Made by a program: the position numbers and the translations under genes
Assembly: GCA_018824205.1 (NCBI GenBank)
Contig: JAHJGX010000099.1
Location: forward strand, 1 to 38,328
Direction: 5' to 3'
Source: a bacterium
Lineage (GTDB): Bacteria > Fidelibacterota > UBA2242
Length of the DNA stretch: 38,328 nucleotides
Part shown: positions 15,794-25,326 of the stretch, in pieces
Position numbering within the stretch: position 1 is the stretch's first letter
Layout: each line of letters begins with the position of its first letter
Notes under the pieces: model-generated
Told to the model about the DNA's origin: nothing
Database searches by the model: none
What the model saw: the letters and a program-made list of their open reading frames with translations, nothing else

Positions 15794-16990
15794 CTATATC
15801 AGTTTGAATTTTATCGTAAAAGTGGTTCCCTGTCCGGCAACACTTTTGACATATATTTCGCCTTCGTGATTTTCAACGGCCTTTTTACAGATCATCAGGC
15901 CCAGGCCGGTACCCTGTTTTCCGGCCCAATGGGTATAATCGGGGCGCCAGATTTTCTCAATTTTATCTTCGGGAATCCCGACGCCGGTATCGGATATATC
16001 GACGATTGCAAAACCATTCTCACGATAGATTTTTACCGTCAGTGTGCCCTTGCCGTCCATGGCTTTGAAAGCATTCTCAACAAGGTTGACAAAAACTCTG
16101 ATCAGATCTTCTTCGCTGGCGCTGATCTTCAGCGCTTCAGCGGAATATTCTTCAATCAATTTGACGTCGGGATTTGCTACCAGCTGGGAATCGGTAAACA
16201 AGTGGATTGCCTCTTTGACCAGGGCGTTCAGGTCGACAGTTTTTTTATGGCTTTTATCAATATCGATAGCCTGGCCCAGATGTTTGAGTTTTTCTCCCAG
16301 CTCTTTGAAAAACCCCATCAGCGTAATGATTCCGTTTCCTTTTTCAATGCCCTCTTCAGCAATTTTCAGCACCCGGTCCCGGCACTCTGCCATAGTTTCG
16401 GGACTGTTTTTATTCTGAATGGTGTCAAAACAGTGTTCGACTTCATTTTTAAAGCTTTCGATCTTACGTTGCAAGGTTTGGAGTCGCAGCATCAGTGAGG
16501 CGTAATAGCTGCCGGACATGTCGTGGCCGACACTTTTTACAATTAATCGGCTTTCTTCTATAGCGCGGCGACGCTCTTTTGCCAGTTTTTCGTTCTCAAT
16601 CCGTTCTTTCTGCCAGGCATACCCCTTTTCAATGCGTTCCAGGAACAGGTCCGGGTATTCCACAACCGCATGTTTTTGGATAAAATCTCTGGCGCCGAGG
16701 CGCAGGGAATCCACTGCGTTTTCGATCGTAATTTCGCCCGTCAGTACAATCACATAGTTCCGCTGGACCAGCTGCTGCTTTTCAAGCTCCGCCAGAAAAT
16801 CAAGCCCGGACATATTCGGCATACGAATATCCAGCAGAACGACTTTGAATTGTTTTTCCCGGAGAAAGGCCAGGCCGGCTTCAGGATTGGTATTATATAT
16901 GATTGACCAGCCATTATCTTCCAGGGTTTCCTGGATACTTTTACAGAATGGTTCGCTGTCATCGATCAGTAAAATATCTTTGTAAAACAT
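15794..16990 (-). CDS. REC-histidine kinase
   Basis: A 398-residue cytoplasmic protein with its receiver domain first: REC about 1-120 (D10-D11, phospho-acceptor D54 in VVLLDIRMPN, LTGEITIE, QKHA). A coiled linker (125-150) follows, then an H-box with H156 (VKSVGHDMSGSYYASL). The ATPase domain (about 260-398) has an N-box (NLVENAFKAM), G1 (DTGVGIPEDK) and G2 (GTGLGLMICKKAVENHEG). All kinase motifs are intact. In this arrangement phosphorylation of the REC domain commonly tunes kinase activity. It has no sensor or membrane domain of its own, so the signal probably arrives from the GAF protein encoded just upstream (3-base gap) or another partner. Confidence 0.87.
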   Translation of the reverse strand: MFYKDILLIDDSEPFCKSIQETLEDNGWSIIYNTNPEAGLAFLREKQFKVVLLDIRMPNMSGLDFLAELEKQQLVQRNYVIVLTGEITIENAVDSLRLGARDFIQKHAVVEYPDLFLERIEKGYAWQKERIENEKLAKERRRAIEESRLIVKSVGHDMSGSYYASLMLRLQTLQRKIESFKNEVEHCFDTIQNKNSPETMAECRDRVLKIAEEGIEKGNGIITLMGFFKELGEKLKHLGQAIDIDKSHKKTVDLNALVKEAIHLFTDSQLVANPDVKLIEEYSAEALKISASEEDLIRVFVNLVENAFKAMDGKGTLTVKIYRENGFAIVDISDTGVGIPEDKIEKIWRPDYTHWAGKQGTGLGLMICKKAVENHEGEIYVKSVAGQGTTFTIKFKLI

Positions 16991-16993
16991 AAA

Positions 16994-18808
16994 CTATCTT
17001 TCTATTGGTATTTCCAGTGTCAAACGCAAATTCGAATCATTTTCGTGTAGGGTTATTGTGCCGTTGTAATCGTTTCCAACCAGTTCCCGGACCACTTCAA
17101 GGGAAAATTGGTAGGGGCTGTAGCTTTTTCCATCACCAAACAGTTCGTTCACGGATTTTTTATGAATTTCAACTCCGGCTATATTATCGGAACCGGCGAT
17201 ATTGGTAACGAGTATTTTGTTGTCCTTTACCTGGGTTTCGATCCACAAAGTCGAGCCGTAATGTTCAAAGCGTGAGATTATTAGTGAGATCAGCGTGACC
17301 AGAACCTCGGTTATTGCATTGGGGTCCACAACCAGTTGAGGAATGTTGGGCTCTTCACTTTTATTACGCTGAATTATAATTTTATAGGAAAGTATATCGT
17401 TTGTGAGATACAGCAGGGCTTCATCAAGAAGCTCCTGCCAGGTACGCTTGACATGGATAAAGCCGGCCTTCGTGGAAAATTCCTGCAGGACCCGGACCTC
17501 ATTGGCTACATTTTTAAGATTGACCAGAATCTGTTCAAACCGCTCAATACTGGATTCAGGGGATTCGGTTTTGCCGTTTTTGATTTTTTTCAGGTAATTG
17601 CCGAGACTCAGTTGGGCTTCCGTTAATGGATTGACGACATCGTTGGGAATCCGCATGGCCAGGGTCCCTAGGGCGGTCAGGCGTTGGTTTTTCATTGTGG
17701 AGACCGCCGAGTACTTCATCGAGTCTAAATACTGGACATTTTCGATAGCTACAGAAATCATATCGACCATAATCTGAAGATACTGTTCATCATCTTCAGT
17801 AAAAAACTTATCTCGTTCAGCGCCCGGAAGTTTATTGTAGAGTTTGATCGCCCCCTGGGTCTCATTCTTGATATTAATTGGCATGCCTAGAAAGGTCAGC
17901 CGGTCGCCAAATTTCAGATGGTCCTTAATGGCTTTTCGGTATTTGCCTTTGTAGTCAGGCAGGGTCAGTACGTTTCGTGAACGTATGGTGCGGTTTTCTT
18001 TTACAATTGTCCCGGTCAGTCCTTCACCAACTTTATGTTCAGCGACATTTATTAGGTCTTTGGGAATTCCGTAGCCACCCTTGAGGACCAGTGTGTCTTT
18101 GTCGGTTTTTTTGCGCAGGTAAATTTCACAGGTTTCTGAGCCGATGGTTTTGGCCGTGTTTTCGGCCACGAATTCCAGCAGCTCGCTCAATTCAAAAAAC
18201 GACAGCACCTGGGTACCGACTTTCATCAGCAATTCGAGGTATTCGGCCTTCCGCCGCTCACGCCGCAAATATTCGGAATTGTCAATCGCCATTGCCACAT
18301 AACGGGCAATCAGAGAAAAGACTTCGAGATCGGAATTTGTAAAATTTTTATCATCAGAGGCCGTCCGGAAGAGACCGATAAAGCGTTCCTGATAGCTGAG
18401 CAGCGGGACCGCCATGAAGGATTTTGCTTTTTGGTGATCGGATTCGGTGAATTTGCCGACCCAGTGCAGGTTTTCGCCCAGTTTTCCCAGATCGGCATCG
18501 GATTTTTTGTTCAAATCACGAATCAGAAGCGGCTTCTGATTTTCGAACACCCAACCGGTCAACCCTTCATTCCGTTTGTAGATGACTTCATCGGATGTGG
18601 GAGTTGACAGGCCGCTGGTTTTGACCATACGAACCACATCGTCCTCGTCATCATACAGGAAAATAGAACAGCCCTTCCATTTGAAAATCTGAGGAATTAA
18701 ATCGACGCTTTTTTCGATGATACCGTCCAGTGATCGCTCCCGAAAGATTGAAATGACTTTCAGTACCTGGTCGATGGTCAGGGCGCTGATATCTTTTTTT
18801 CTGCTCAT
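16994..18808 (-). CDS. Tandem-GAF pseudo-histidine kinase
   Basis: A 604-residue cytoplasmic protein: two GAF domains (about 20-180 and 195-360), then a histidine-kinase-like core whose active sites have decayed. The H-box reads RIPNDVVNPL (386-395), so N389 stands where the phospho-accepting His should be. The N-box region (LVTLISLIISRF, about 503-514) lacks its Asn, and neither a D-x-G-x-G nor a G-x-G-L-G loop remains (compare YSPYQFSLEVVREL, 564-577). The fold can still be followed end to end, so this looks like a maintained pseudo-kinase rather than a broken gene. It overlaps pfkA by four bases (ATGA) and is followed after 3 bases by the active kinase, with which it could pair as a sensing partner. 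Confidence 0.8.
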   Translation of the reverse strand: MSRKKDISALTIDQVLKVISIFRERSLDGIIEKSVDLIPQIFKWKGCSIFLYDDEDDVVRMVKTSGLSTPTSDEVIYKRNEGLTGWVFENQKPLLIRDLNKKSDADLGKLGENLHWVGKFTESDHQKAKSFMAVPLLSYQERFIGLFRTASDDKNFTNSDLEVFSLIARYVAMAIDNSEYLRRERRKAEYLELLMKVGTQVLSFFELSELLEFVAENTAKTIGSETCEIYLRKKTDKDTLVLKGGYGIPKDLINVAEHKVGEGLTGTIVKENRTIRSRNVLTLPDYKGKYRKAIKDHLKFGDRLTFLGMPINIKNETQGAIKLYNKLPGAERDKFFTEDDEQYLQIMVDMISVAIENVQYLDSMKYSAVSTMKNQRLTALGTLAMRIPNDVVNPLTEAQLSLGNYLKKIKNGKTESPESSIERFEQILVNLKNVANEVRVLQEFSTKAGFIHVKRTWQELLDEALLYLTNDILSYKIIIQRNKSEEPNIPQLVVDPNAITEVLVTLISLIISRFEHYGSTLWIETQVKDNKILVTNIAGSDNIAGVEIHKKSVNELFGDGKSYSPYQFSLEVVRELVGNDYNGTITLHENDSNLRLTLEIPIER

Positions 18809-19782
18809 GTTGACAATATCCGGTAGATTTTCAGTAATTCCGGATCCAGCGGTTTTTTCTTTTCCCAGGATTCCGGCAAAGAAGTATAGGTAACATGATT
18901 ATTGGACCAGCCCACCATAATATCGGTCTTGCCTTTCAACAGTGCATGGACGGCGTGGTAGCCTAAACGACTGGCCAGCAGACGGTCGGATGCGGTTGGA
19001 CTGCCACCCCGTTGGGTATGACCCAGAACGCAGACATGACAGCCGACATTAAAATTTTCCTTTAACTTTGTGGCAATTTCATTAGCGGATCCCAGCTTGT
19101 GCCCTTCTGCGACAACCATCAGGCTGCTGGTTTTTCCCGCCTTTGACCAGGTTTTGATCATTTCACCGAGGTATTCGAGGCTGGTATCGGATTCCGGAAC
19201 AAGAATTTCTTCCGCACCGCCGCAAATACCGACTTCGAGGGCAATGAAACCGGCGTGGCGCCCCATGACTTCAACCAGAAAAATCCGGTCGTGGGACGCT
19301 GCGGTATCACGGATCTTATCAATGGAATCCAACGCTGTGTGGACCGCTGTGTCGTAGCCGATTGTCAGGTCGGTGCCGTAGATGTCGTTATCGATGGTGC
19401 CGGGAATTCCAACCACATTGATTTGGTGCTCATCATATAATGCGTGGGCACCATGGAAGCTGCCGTCTCCGCCGATAACAACTAAATCATTGATATCCCA
19501 CTCTTTGAGGACATCGGCGCCGCGCTTGCGGCCGGCTTTGTGTTGGAATGCTTCACTGCGGGAGGTTTTCAGAAAAGTGCCGCCCTTTTGAATAATATTA
19601 CTGACAGAACGACGAGACATGGGCATCACTTCTCCTTCGATCAATCCCTCAAAACCGCCGTAAACGCCGAATACATAAATGCCTTCATCAATCGCCGTGC
19701 GTACCACGGCCCGGATGGCGGCATTCATGCCGGGGGCGTCTCCCCCGCTGGTCAATATCGCAAGTCGTTTTATTTTTTGCAT
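18805..19782 (-). CDS. pfkA: ATP-dependent 6-phosphofructokinase
   Basis: A 325-residue phosphofructokinase, converting fructose-6-phosphate to the 1,6-bisphosphate, the committed step of glycolysis. Motifs: the ATP loop SGGDAPGMNAAIR (12-24); GGDGS (104-108), the ATP-type sequence rather than GGDD of pyrophosphate enzymes; catalytic GTIDND (D131); MGRHAGF; and HTQRGGSPTASDR. The length is normal for bacterial PfkA. It is the first gene of an operon whose next three genes are signalling proteins; its stop overlaps the start of the GAF pseudo-kinase by four bases. A promoter candidate lies 34 bases upstream of the start codon. Confidence 0.95.
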   Translation of the reverse strand: MQKIKRLAILTSGGDAPGMNAAIRAVVRTAIDEGIYVFGVYGGFEGLIEGEVMPMSRRSVSNIIQKGGTFLKTSRSEAFQHKAGRKRGADVLKEWDINDLVVIGGDGSFHGAHALYDEHQINVVGIPGTIDNDIYGTDLTIGYDTAVHTALDSIDKIRDTAASHDRIFLVEVMGRHAGFIALEVGICGGAEEILVPESDTSLEYLGEMIKTWSKAGKTSSLMVVAEGHKLGSANEIATKLKENFNVGCHVCVLGHTQRGGSPTASDRLLASRLGYHAVHALLKGKTDIMVGWSNNHVTYTSLPESWEKKKPLDPELLKIYRILST

Positions 19783-19815
19783 GGTTATCCTGTAGGTTTA
19801 TCTAAAAAGCGCAGT

Positions 19816-19845
19816 AATATACATCGAAATAGCCCAATATTTCAA
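19816..19845 (-). promoter_or_regulatory. Promoter candidate for pfkA operon
   Basis: On -, TTGAAA (19840-19845), an 18-base spacer, and TATATT (19816-19821) preceded by TG. It is well placed for a short leader before the ATG at 19782. Confidence 0.5.
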
Positions 19846-19887
19846 TAATACTGATTAGGGGGAGAAATTATTATTCGTGCGAGATTA

Positions 19888-19916
19888 TTGATTAAGTGAT
19901 TCCTTATCAGTAAATT
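19888..19916 (+). promoter_or_regulatory. Promoter candidate for eno
   Basis: TTGATT (19888-19893), a 17-base spacer, then TAAATT (19911-19916). The leader would be about 40 bases with an AAAGGAG ribosome site just before the eno ATG. The AT-rich context makes chance matches likely. Confidence 0.4.
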
Positions 19917-19937
19917 TGCTTGATATTTTTACAATAA

Positions 19938-21244
<1,307 letters not shown>

Positions 21245-21245
<1 letters not shown>

Positions 21246-21589
21246 TGGCAAAAAAAACAGCCAGAGTCCGGTACAAACACAAGCCTGAGGCTGAAAACAT
21301 CAGGCGCTTGTACTGGATTCTGGGTGTGTTGTCCTTTGTTACCCTGTTCATAATTTTTTTTGTCATTGGTGATTATGGCCTGTATCAAATTTATGTGCTC
21401 AATAAACAAAAAAACCGGATCACAGATCATATTGCCGAATTAAAACTGGAACAAGACTCAATGCAAGCCGAACGGAACCGCCTGGAAACAGACATGGAAT
21501 ATATTGAAAGGCTGGCCCGGGAGCGGTACCGGATGGCTAAAAAGGGAGAAAAGGTTTTTCGGGTAATCGAAAGGCCGGCCCAAAAATAA
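21245..21589 (+). CDS. FtsB/DivIC-like septum formation initiator
   Basis: A 114-residue single-pass protein: a basic cytoplasmic lead, TM about residues 22-45, then a heptad-rich coiled coil (about 52-90) and a short conserved end (IERLARERYRMAKKGEKVFRV) typical of the DivIC/FtsB family. In that family the protein joins FtsL and FtsQ/DivIB at the division septum and helps switch on septal peptidoglycan synthesis. It starts within the eno stop (TAATG), so it is translationally coupled to eno. The eno-ftsB pairing is common across bacteria, which supports the call. Confidence 0.85.
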
Positions 21590-21665
21590 GATTGCTTTAT
21601 CGAATATTCTTATTAATTTTTCCCTATAACGGTTATGCAAGGAATAAGATCATAGAGGACTGTTT

Positions 21666-22520
21666 ATGGATATCGCCACTCTTTTCGGGCTAGCTACTGG
21701 AATTGCTTTAGTCGTTTATTCGATTACAGCCAAGGGTGGCTCGGCGGAATTTTTCTGGAATCTACCGGCACTGTTGTTGGTTCTGGGAGGAACACTCGCA
21801 GCAACATTTGTAAATTATCCGCTTAAAAATATTTTAAGTGTATTTAAAGTTTTAAAAAATGCATTCCGCAATACAAAGGGTGGATACCAGAAGATAATCG
21901 ATCAGTTTACAGACCTTTCGTCAAAAGCGCGGAAACAAAATCTCATGTCACTCGAGGGAGAACTGGATAAAATAGAAGATCGCTTTATGCGCAGCGGAAT
22001 TGAACTGGCTATCAACGAAAAAGATCAGGATCGCCTGCGTAATTATCTGAACCTTGAACTGTCTAATATGGAAAAACGGCATACTATCGGGCAGGAACTG
22101 TTTTTCTATATGGGGATGTATGCCCCGGCCTTCGGGATGGTTGGTACCATTGTTGGTCTGATCGTAATGATGAAAAATTTTACCGGTGGCGGTATCGGAG
22201 CGGACGTGGGAGCCGCTGCCGGCTCCTTTGAATTTGATATTGCCACCAAAATGAAGGAACTTTTAAGTGGTATGGGTTTGGCCCTGCTAACGACATTTTA
22301 TGGCCTGATTCTGGCAAATTTACTATTTATCCCTCTGGGGGGTAAATTAAAACGGCGCTCGGATGAAGAAATAATGATGAAAGAATTCATGATTGAGGGA
22401 ATCATGTGCCTGCACAATCGCGATCACCCCATGATCGTTCGGGAAAAATTGAATACCTTTGTTCCCAGCAGTGAACGCAAGGCTGAAGATGCGAAAAAAG
22501 GCAAACAGAAGAAAAAGTAG
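21666..22520 (+). CDS. motA: MotA-type flagellar stator / proton channel
   Basis: A 284-residue, four-helix protein of the MotA/TolQ/ExbB superfamily. TM1 is at about 3-21 and TM2 at about 31-49 (LLLVLGGTLAATFVNYP). A cytoplasmic loop with LRNYLNLELSNMEKRH follows, then TM3 (APAFGMVGTIVGLIVMMKNF) and TM4 (GMGLALLTTFYGLILANLLFIPL), then a basic tail. The large loop and TM layout fit MotA/PomA rather than ExbB or TolQ. MotA normally works in a 5:2 complex with MotB, usually encoded next to it. No MotB or OmpA-like partner is visible in this window. Good AGAGGA ribosome site. Confidence 0.8.
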   Translation: MDIATLFGLATGIALVVYSITAKGGSAEFFWNLPALLLVLGGTLAATFVNYPLKNILSVFKVLKNAFRNTKGGYQKIIDQFTDLSSKARKQNLMSLEGELDKIEDRFMRSGIELAINEKDQDRLRNYLNLELSNMEKRHTIGQELFFYMGMYAPAFGMVGTIVGLIVMMKNFTGGGIGADVGAAAGSFEFDIATKMKELLSGMGLALLTTFYGLILANLLFIPLGGKLKRRSDEEIMMKEFMIEGIMCLHNRDHPMIVREKLNTFVPSSERKAEDAKKGKQKKK

Positions 22521-22686
22521 TCAGGATTAATGGTTCGTCGGATGATATTTAAAACTAAAGTCATCTGACAGACCACGACGATAAATAACATAGTTTATCA
22601 GGTACTGTTGTCGGCAGTGCCGTTTTTCTGTTGGATTGAGTTGAGGATATGAGTGTAACAGATGGAATGTTGATCTTGTTCTGACG
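22521..22686 (+). other. Short spacer with small hairpins
   Basis: A 166-base spacer after motA. It contains a roughly 9-bp stem (GTCGGATGA/TCATCTGAC, one G-U pair) and a short CGGC-AGT-GCCG stem followed by five T at 22612-22627, which could act as a weak terminator for motA. No gene is supported here, although a minus frame crosses it. Confidence 0.35.
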
Positions 22687-23484
22687 ATGTGTCGAAAATT
22701 GATTATAGTGCTGATTCTGCTGCCGACATTCTGTCTGGCGGCCTTTGAAGTACAATCGATCAACACTAGCTCAATTGCCCTGGGCTCGATAACTTCATTA
22801 TATATTTGTTCGCTGAACCCCGCATTTCTGGCTGAGCAAAAATCCATGGTGATGCGGGTCGATTATGCCCGTTTATACGGCCTGACCGGTCTGGATTACT
22901 ACCAGGCCCAGCTGGGTTGGAGTTCCATTAAACAAAAGTGCTTTGGTCTTTATTTGCAAAATTTCGGGAACACGGTTTATCAGGAAAAAACAGCCGGGAT
23001 CAGCTACGGGCAAAGCCTGAAAAATATATTATCTCTTGGCTTAACGGTTCACTTGTATAATATTGCTATTGCGGGGTATCAAAGCTCGACGACAATTGGC
23101 CTGAGCCTTGGCTCGGTATGGAATTTAAGCGAGCAAATGCAAATTGGGTTGTTGTTTCAAAATATAAACAGCCCGACCATATACAAATGTTCCGATCCTC
23201 TGCCGGAATGTTTTTCACTGGGCGCCCGGTATGCTCCTCTCTCGAAAATGGAAGTGTGCGGCGAACTGTTTAAAGACACCGAATTTCCGTTTTCACTGCG
23301 AGTAGGTGCAATTATTAAACCCTTTGATTTTATGGATCTGAAGTTCGGCACCCAGCTCAATCCGGACCGCTATTCCGGAGGGATTTCAATATACTGGAAA
23401 AGTCTCTCGGTTGATTTCGCGTTTCAGCATCATCAAACATTGCCCTATACCCTCTATTATGGTATTGGGTGCGGTTTTAAATGA
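22687..23484 (+). CDS. Outer-membrane beta-barrel protein (PorV/PorQ-like)
   Basis: A 265-residue protein with a signal peptide (about 1-19, hydrophobic then CLA/AF). The mature part alternates short strands with aromatic ends and has the pattern of the PorV/PorQ/FadL-like barrel family of FCB bacteria: an early 'A-L-G-S-I-T-S-L-Y-I-C-S-L-N-P-A-F-L-A' stretch (family: 'A-x-G-x-A-x-x-x-x-x-x-x-x-x-N-P-A-x-L') and repeated 'G-L-x-x' strands. PorV-type proteins serve as outer-membrane scaffolds for type IX secretion, but many family members have unknown roles. It overlaps the next gene by four bases (ATGA), so the two outer-membrane proteins are probably made together. Confidence 0.65.
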   Translation: MCRKLIIVLILLPTFCLAAFEVQSINTSSIALGSITSLYICSLNPAFLAEQKSMVMRVDYARLYGLTGLDYYQAQLGWSSIKQKCFGLYLQNFGNTVYQEKTAGISYGQSLKNILSLGLTVHLYNIAIAGYQSSTTIGLSLGSVWNLSEQMQIGLLFQNINSPTIYKCSDPLPECFSLGARYAPLSKMEVCGELFKDTEFPFSLRVGAIIKPFDFMDLKFGTQLNPDRYSGGISIYWKSLSVDFAFQHHQTLPYTLYYGIGCGFK

Positions 23485-25295
23485 AAACAAGCTTTCTGGG
23501 GATTTTGCTGCTTTGTAGCCTGATGGTCTTAAGTGGGGATGTTTTATCTGTTGATGCATTGAATATCTCATTATTCCCGGAAGATATTTCCGAAGAAGAC
23601 CTGGAAATATATCTTGAAGCTTATCTGAACAATCCGCTGAACTGGAACCGTTGTAGTCCGGCGGACATCGAAGCCTTGCCGTTAAATGATGATCTCATAG
23701 AGCAGCTAACCGGCTTTAAATATCGATATCCACAAGTGGAGAGCTGGAAAGAATTTCAATCGAAAACAAAACTAGAAAAGCAGGAATTGAATGTTGTCCA
23801 ATTCTTTTTTATTCTGGAATCAAAACAGCATGAGTCAGACATTCAATTCATGAATTACACGTCGGTAAACAAGAATAATACGGTGGATTTACATAAGAGT
23901 TTAACCCGAGGAAAAGTCGAGTTTGGCCGACGGTTAGCGATTGGTTTTATCACCGAGAGAGACCAGGGCGAAAGAACACTTTGGGATTATCGAAACCTCA
24001 GTGTGACGACGAGGCCCTTCTCCGGTCAATGTGTCCTTGGCTTGTCGTCCTTCAAGTTGGATTGGGGGCATGGACTGCTGTTTGCCCGGAGCAACATGGC
24101 TTTTAAGGGCAGCTCGGTTGCCGGGAATATTCTGGCCGGGACACCGCGGTTCGGTGCGTATTCCGGTTCCGATGAAAACCGTTATCTCCAGGGCGCCTAT
24201 GTCAGTCAGCAATGGAAACATTTGGCGTTGTATTCCGGTGTCTCAAGTCGCCGGCTTGACGCCACGATTCAAGATTCAACCGTACAGTCGTTTCGTGAAA
24301 CCGGCATTCACGGCACTGATTCCGAAATAGCCGCAAAGGATACATTAGCAGAAAACACACTGTGCGGAGGTCTGGTGTATACAGACAGCCGATTTCTGGG
24401 TGGAATTCTGGTTTTTCAATCGCGCTACTCCTTTCCGGTCCGTGATTATTTCAATCAGTACCGGCAGAGCGGTTTCTCGATCTATCAGAAAATCGATTTA
24501 GGTGACTGGCGGTTTTCGGGCGAAGTCGCGGCTTTGAATTCTGAGGAATATGCAGTTGTCCAGGGTTTTGTTTTCCAGTCAAACCAGTATACTCTGGGTA
24601 TTCAATACCGCTATTTTTCCGATTATTTTTCAACTCGTTTGTCTTCAGCCATGAAAGAGTTTTCCGGTTCCGGCGGTAATGAACGGGGAGTCTATTTGGG
24701 GATGCAGTGTAAAATTAATCAGCGAAACCGGGCCGGAGGGTATCTTGATTTTTATTCTGAAAACAGGTCCTTTGAGAAAGGCGTTGAACCACTTCGCGGT
24801 TCGGATGCAGTCATATATCTGGATCACCGCTGGCCAGCCAAACATTTTATCAACTTTCGTCTGAAGCGGAAATTGTCCATTGGCAGTAGTGCAAAATATC
24901 AGACAACTGTTTCGGCCCGATACTATTTTCAAAAAAATGTTTCAATGTCGTTCAGGGGCATTGTTAATGAAATCAATCACGATAGAGGTATCGGAACCAG
25001 TTTATCGCTTTCTGTCAGTGAAATAAAAACAATGGATCTGACCGTGGGCACAACGCAGTTTTATTCGCCGGTCTATGATACCAGAATTTATCTGTATGAA
25101 CCGGGGATTCCGTTGCGTTTTAATATGGTTTCACTGTACGGTACCGGTTATCGCTACTTTATTATAATTCAGAATCGCTTTCGGAATAAGCTGACTGCCG
25201 CATTATCGTTAAAAACCCAGGCCCGGCGTCTGGTTACGGAATCAGAGTTCATGAAAACTTTTCTGGTGGAATTCCAGATGGTGGTTGATTTATGA
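23481..25295 (+). CDS. Helix-hairpin-helix outer-membrane beta-barrel protein
   Basis: A 604-residue secreted protein. A signal peptide (about 1-24) precedes an acidic region with one or two helix-hairpin-helix-like units (about 35-95: LEAYLNNPLNWNRCSPADIEALPL, then LIEQLTGFKYRYPQVESWKEFQ), resembling the ComEA-type fold. The remaining roughly 500 residues are strand-rich with aromatic belts and an early DWGHGLLFARSNMAFKGSS segment, typical of the uncharacterised 'helix-hairpin-helix domain-containing' barrel family in Bacteroidota-related genomes. The role is unknown; the HHH part suggests DNA contact or simply a periplasmic plug, but neither is shown. It starts inside the stop of the previous barrel gene. 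Confidence 0.7.
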   Translation: MKTSFLGILLLCSLMVLSGDVLSVDALNISLFPEDISEEDLEIYLEAYLNNPLNWNRCSPADIEALPLNDDLIEQLTGFKYRYPQVESWKEFQSKTKLEKQELNVVQFFFILESKQHESDIQFMNYTSVNKNNTVDLHKSLTRGKVEFGRRLAIGFITERDQGERTLWDYRNLSVTTRPFSGQCVLGLSSFKLDWGHGLLFARSNMAFKGSSVAGNILAGTPRFGAYSGSDENRYLQGAYVSQQWKHLALYSGVSSRRLDATIQDSTVQSFRETGIHGTDSEIAAKDTLAENTLCGGLVYTDSRFLGGILVFQSRYSFPVRDYFNQYRQSGFSIYQKIDLGDWRFSGEVAALNSEEYAVVQGFVFQSNQYTLGIQYRYFSDYFSTRLSSAMKEFSGSGGNERGVYLGMQCKINQRNRAGGYLDFYSENRSFEKGVEPLRGSDAVIYLDHRWPAKHFINFRLKRKLSIGSSAKYQTTVSARYYFQKNVSMSFRGIVNEINHDRGIGTSLSLSVSEIKTMDLTVGTTQFYSPVYDTRIYLYEPGIPLRFNMVSLYGTGYRYFIIIQNRFRNKLTAALSLKTQARRLVTESEFMKTFLVEFQMVVDL

Positions 25296-25326
25296 AGCGG
25301 TAGTTCGTAATTTCCCCCCGATTGTG

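Noticed and set aside
15866-16498. 210-codon + frame opposite the REC-histidine kinase
   Set aside because: It is a shadow of the kinase codons, with no independent support.
22527-22847. 106-codon minus frame after motA
   Set aside because: It overlaps the signal peptide of the PorV-like gene, has no good ribosome site and no recognisable motif.
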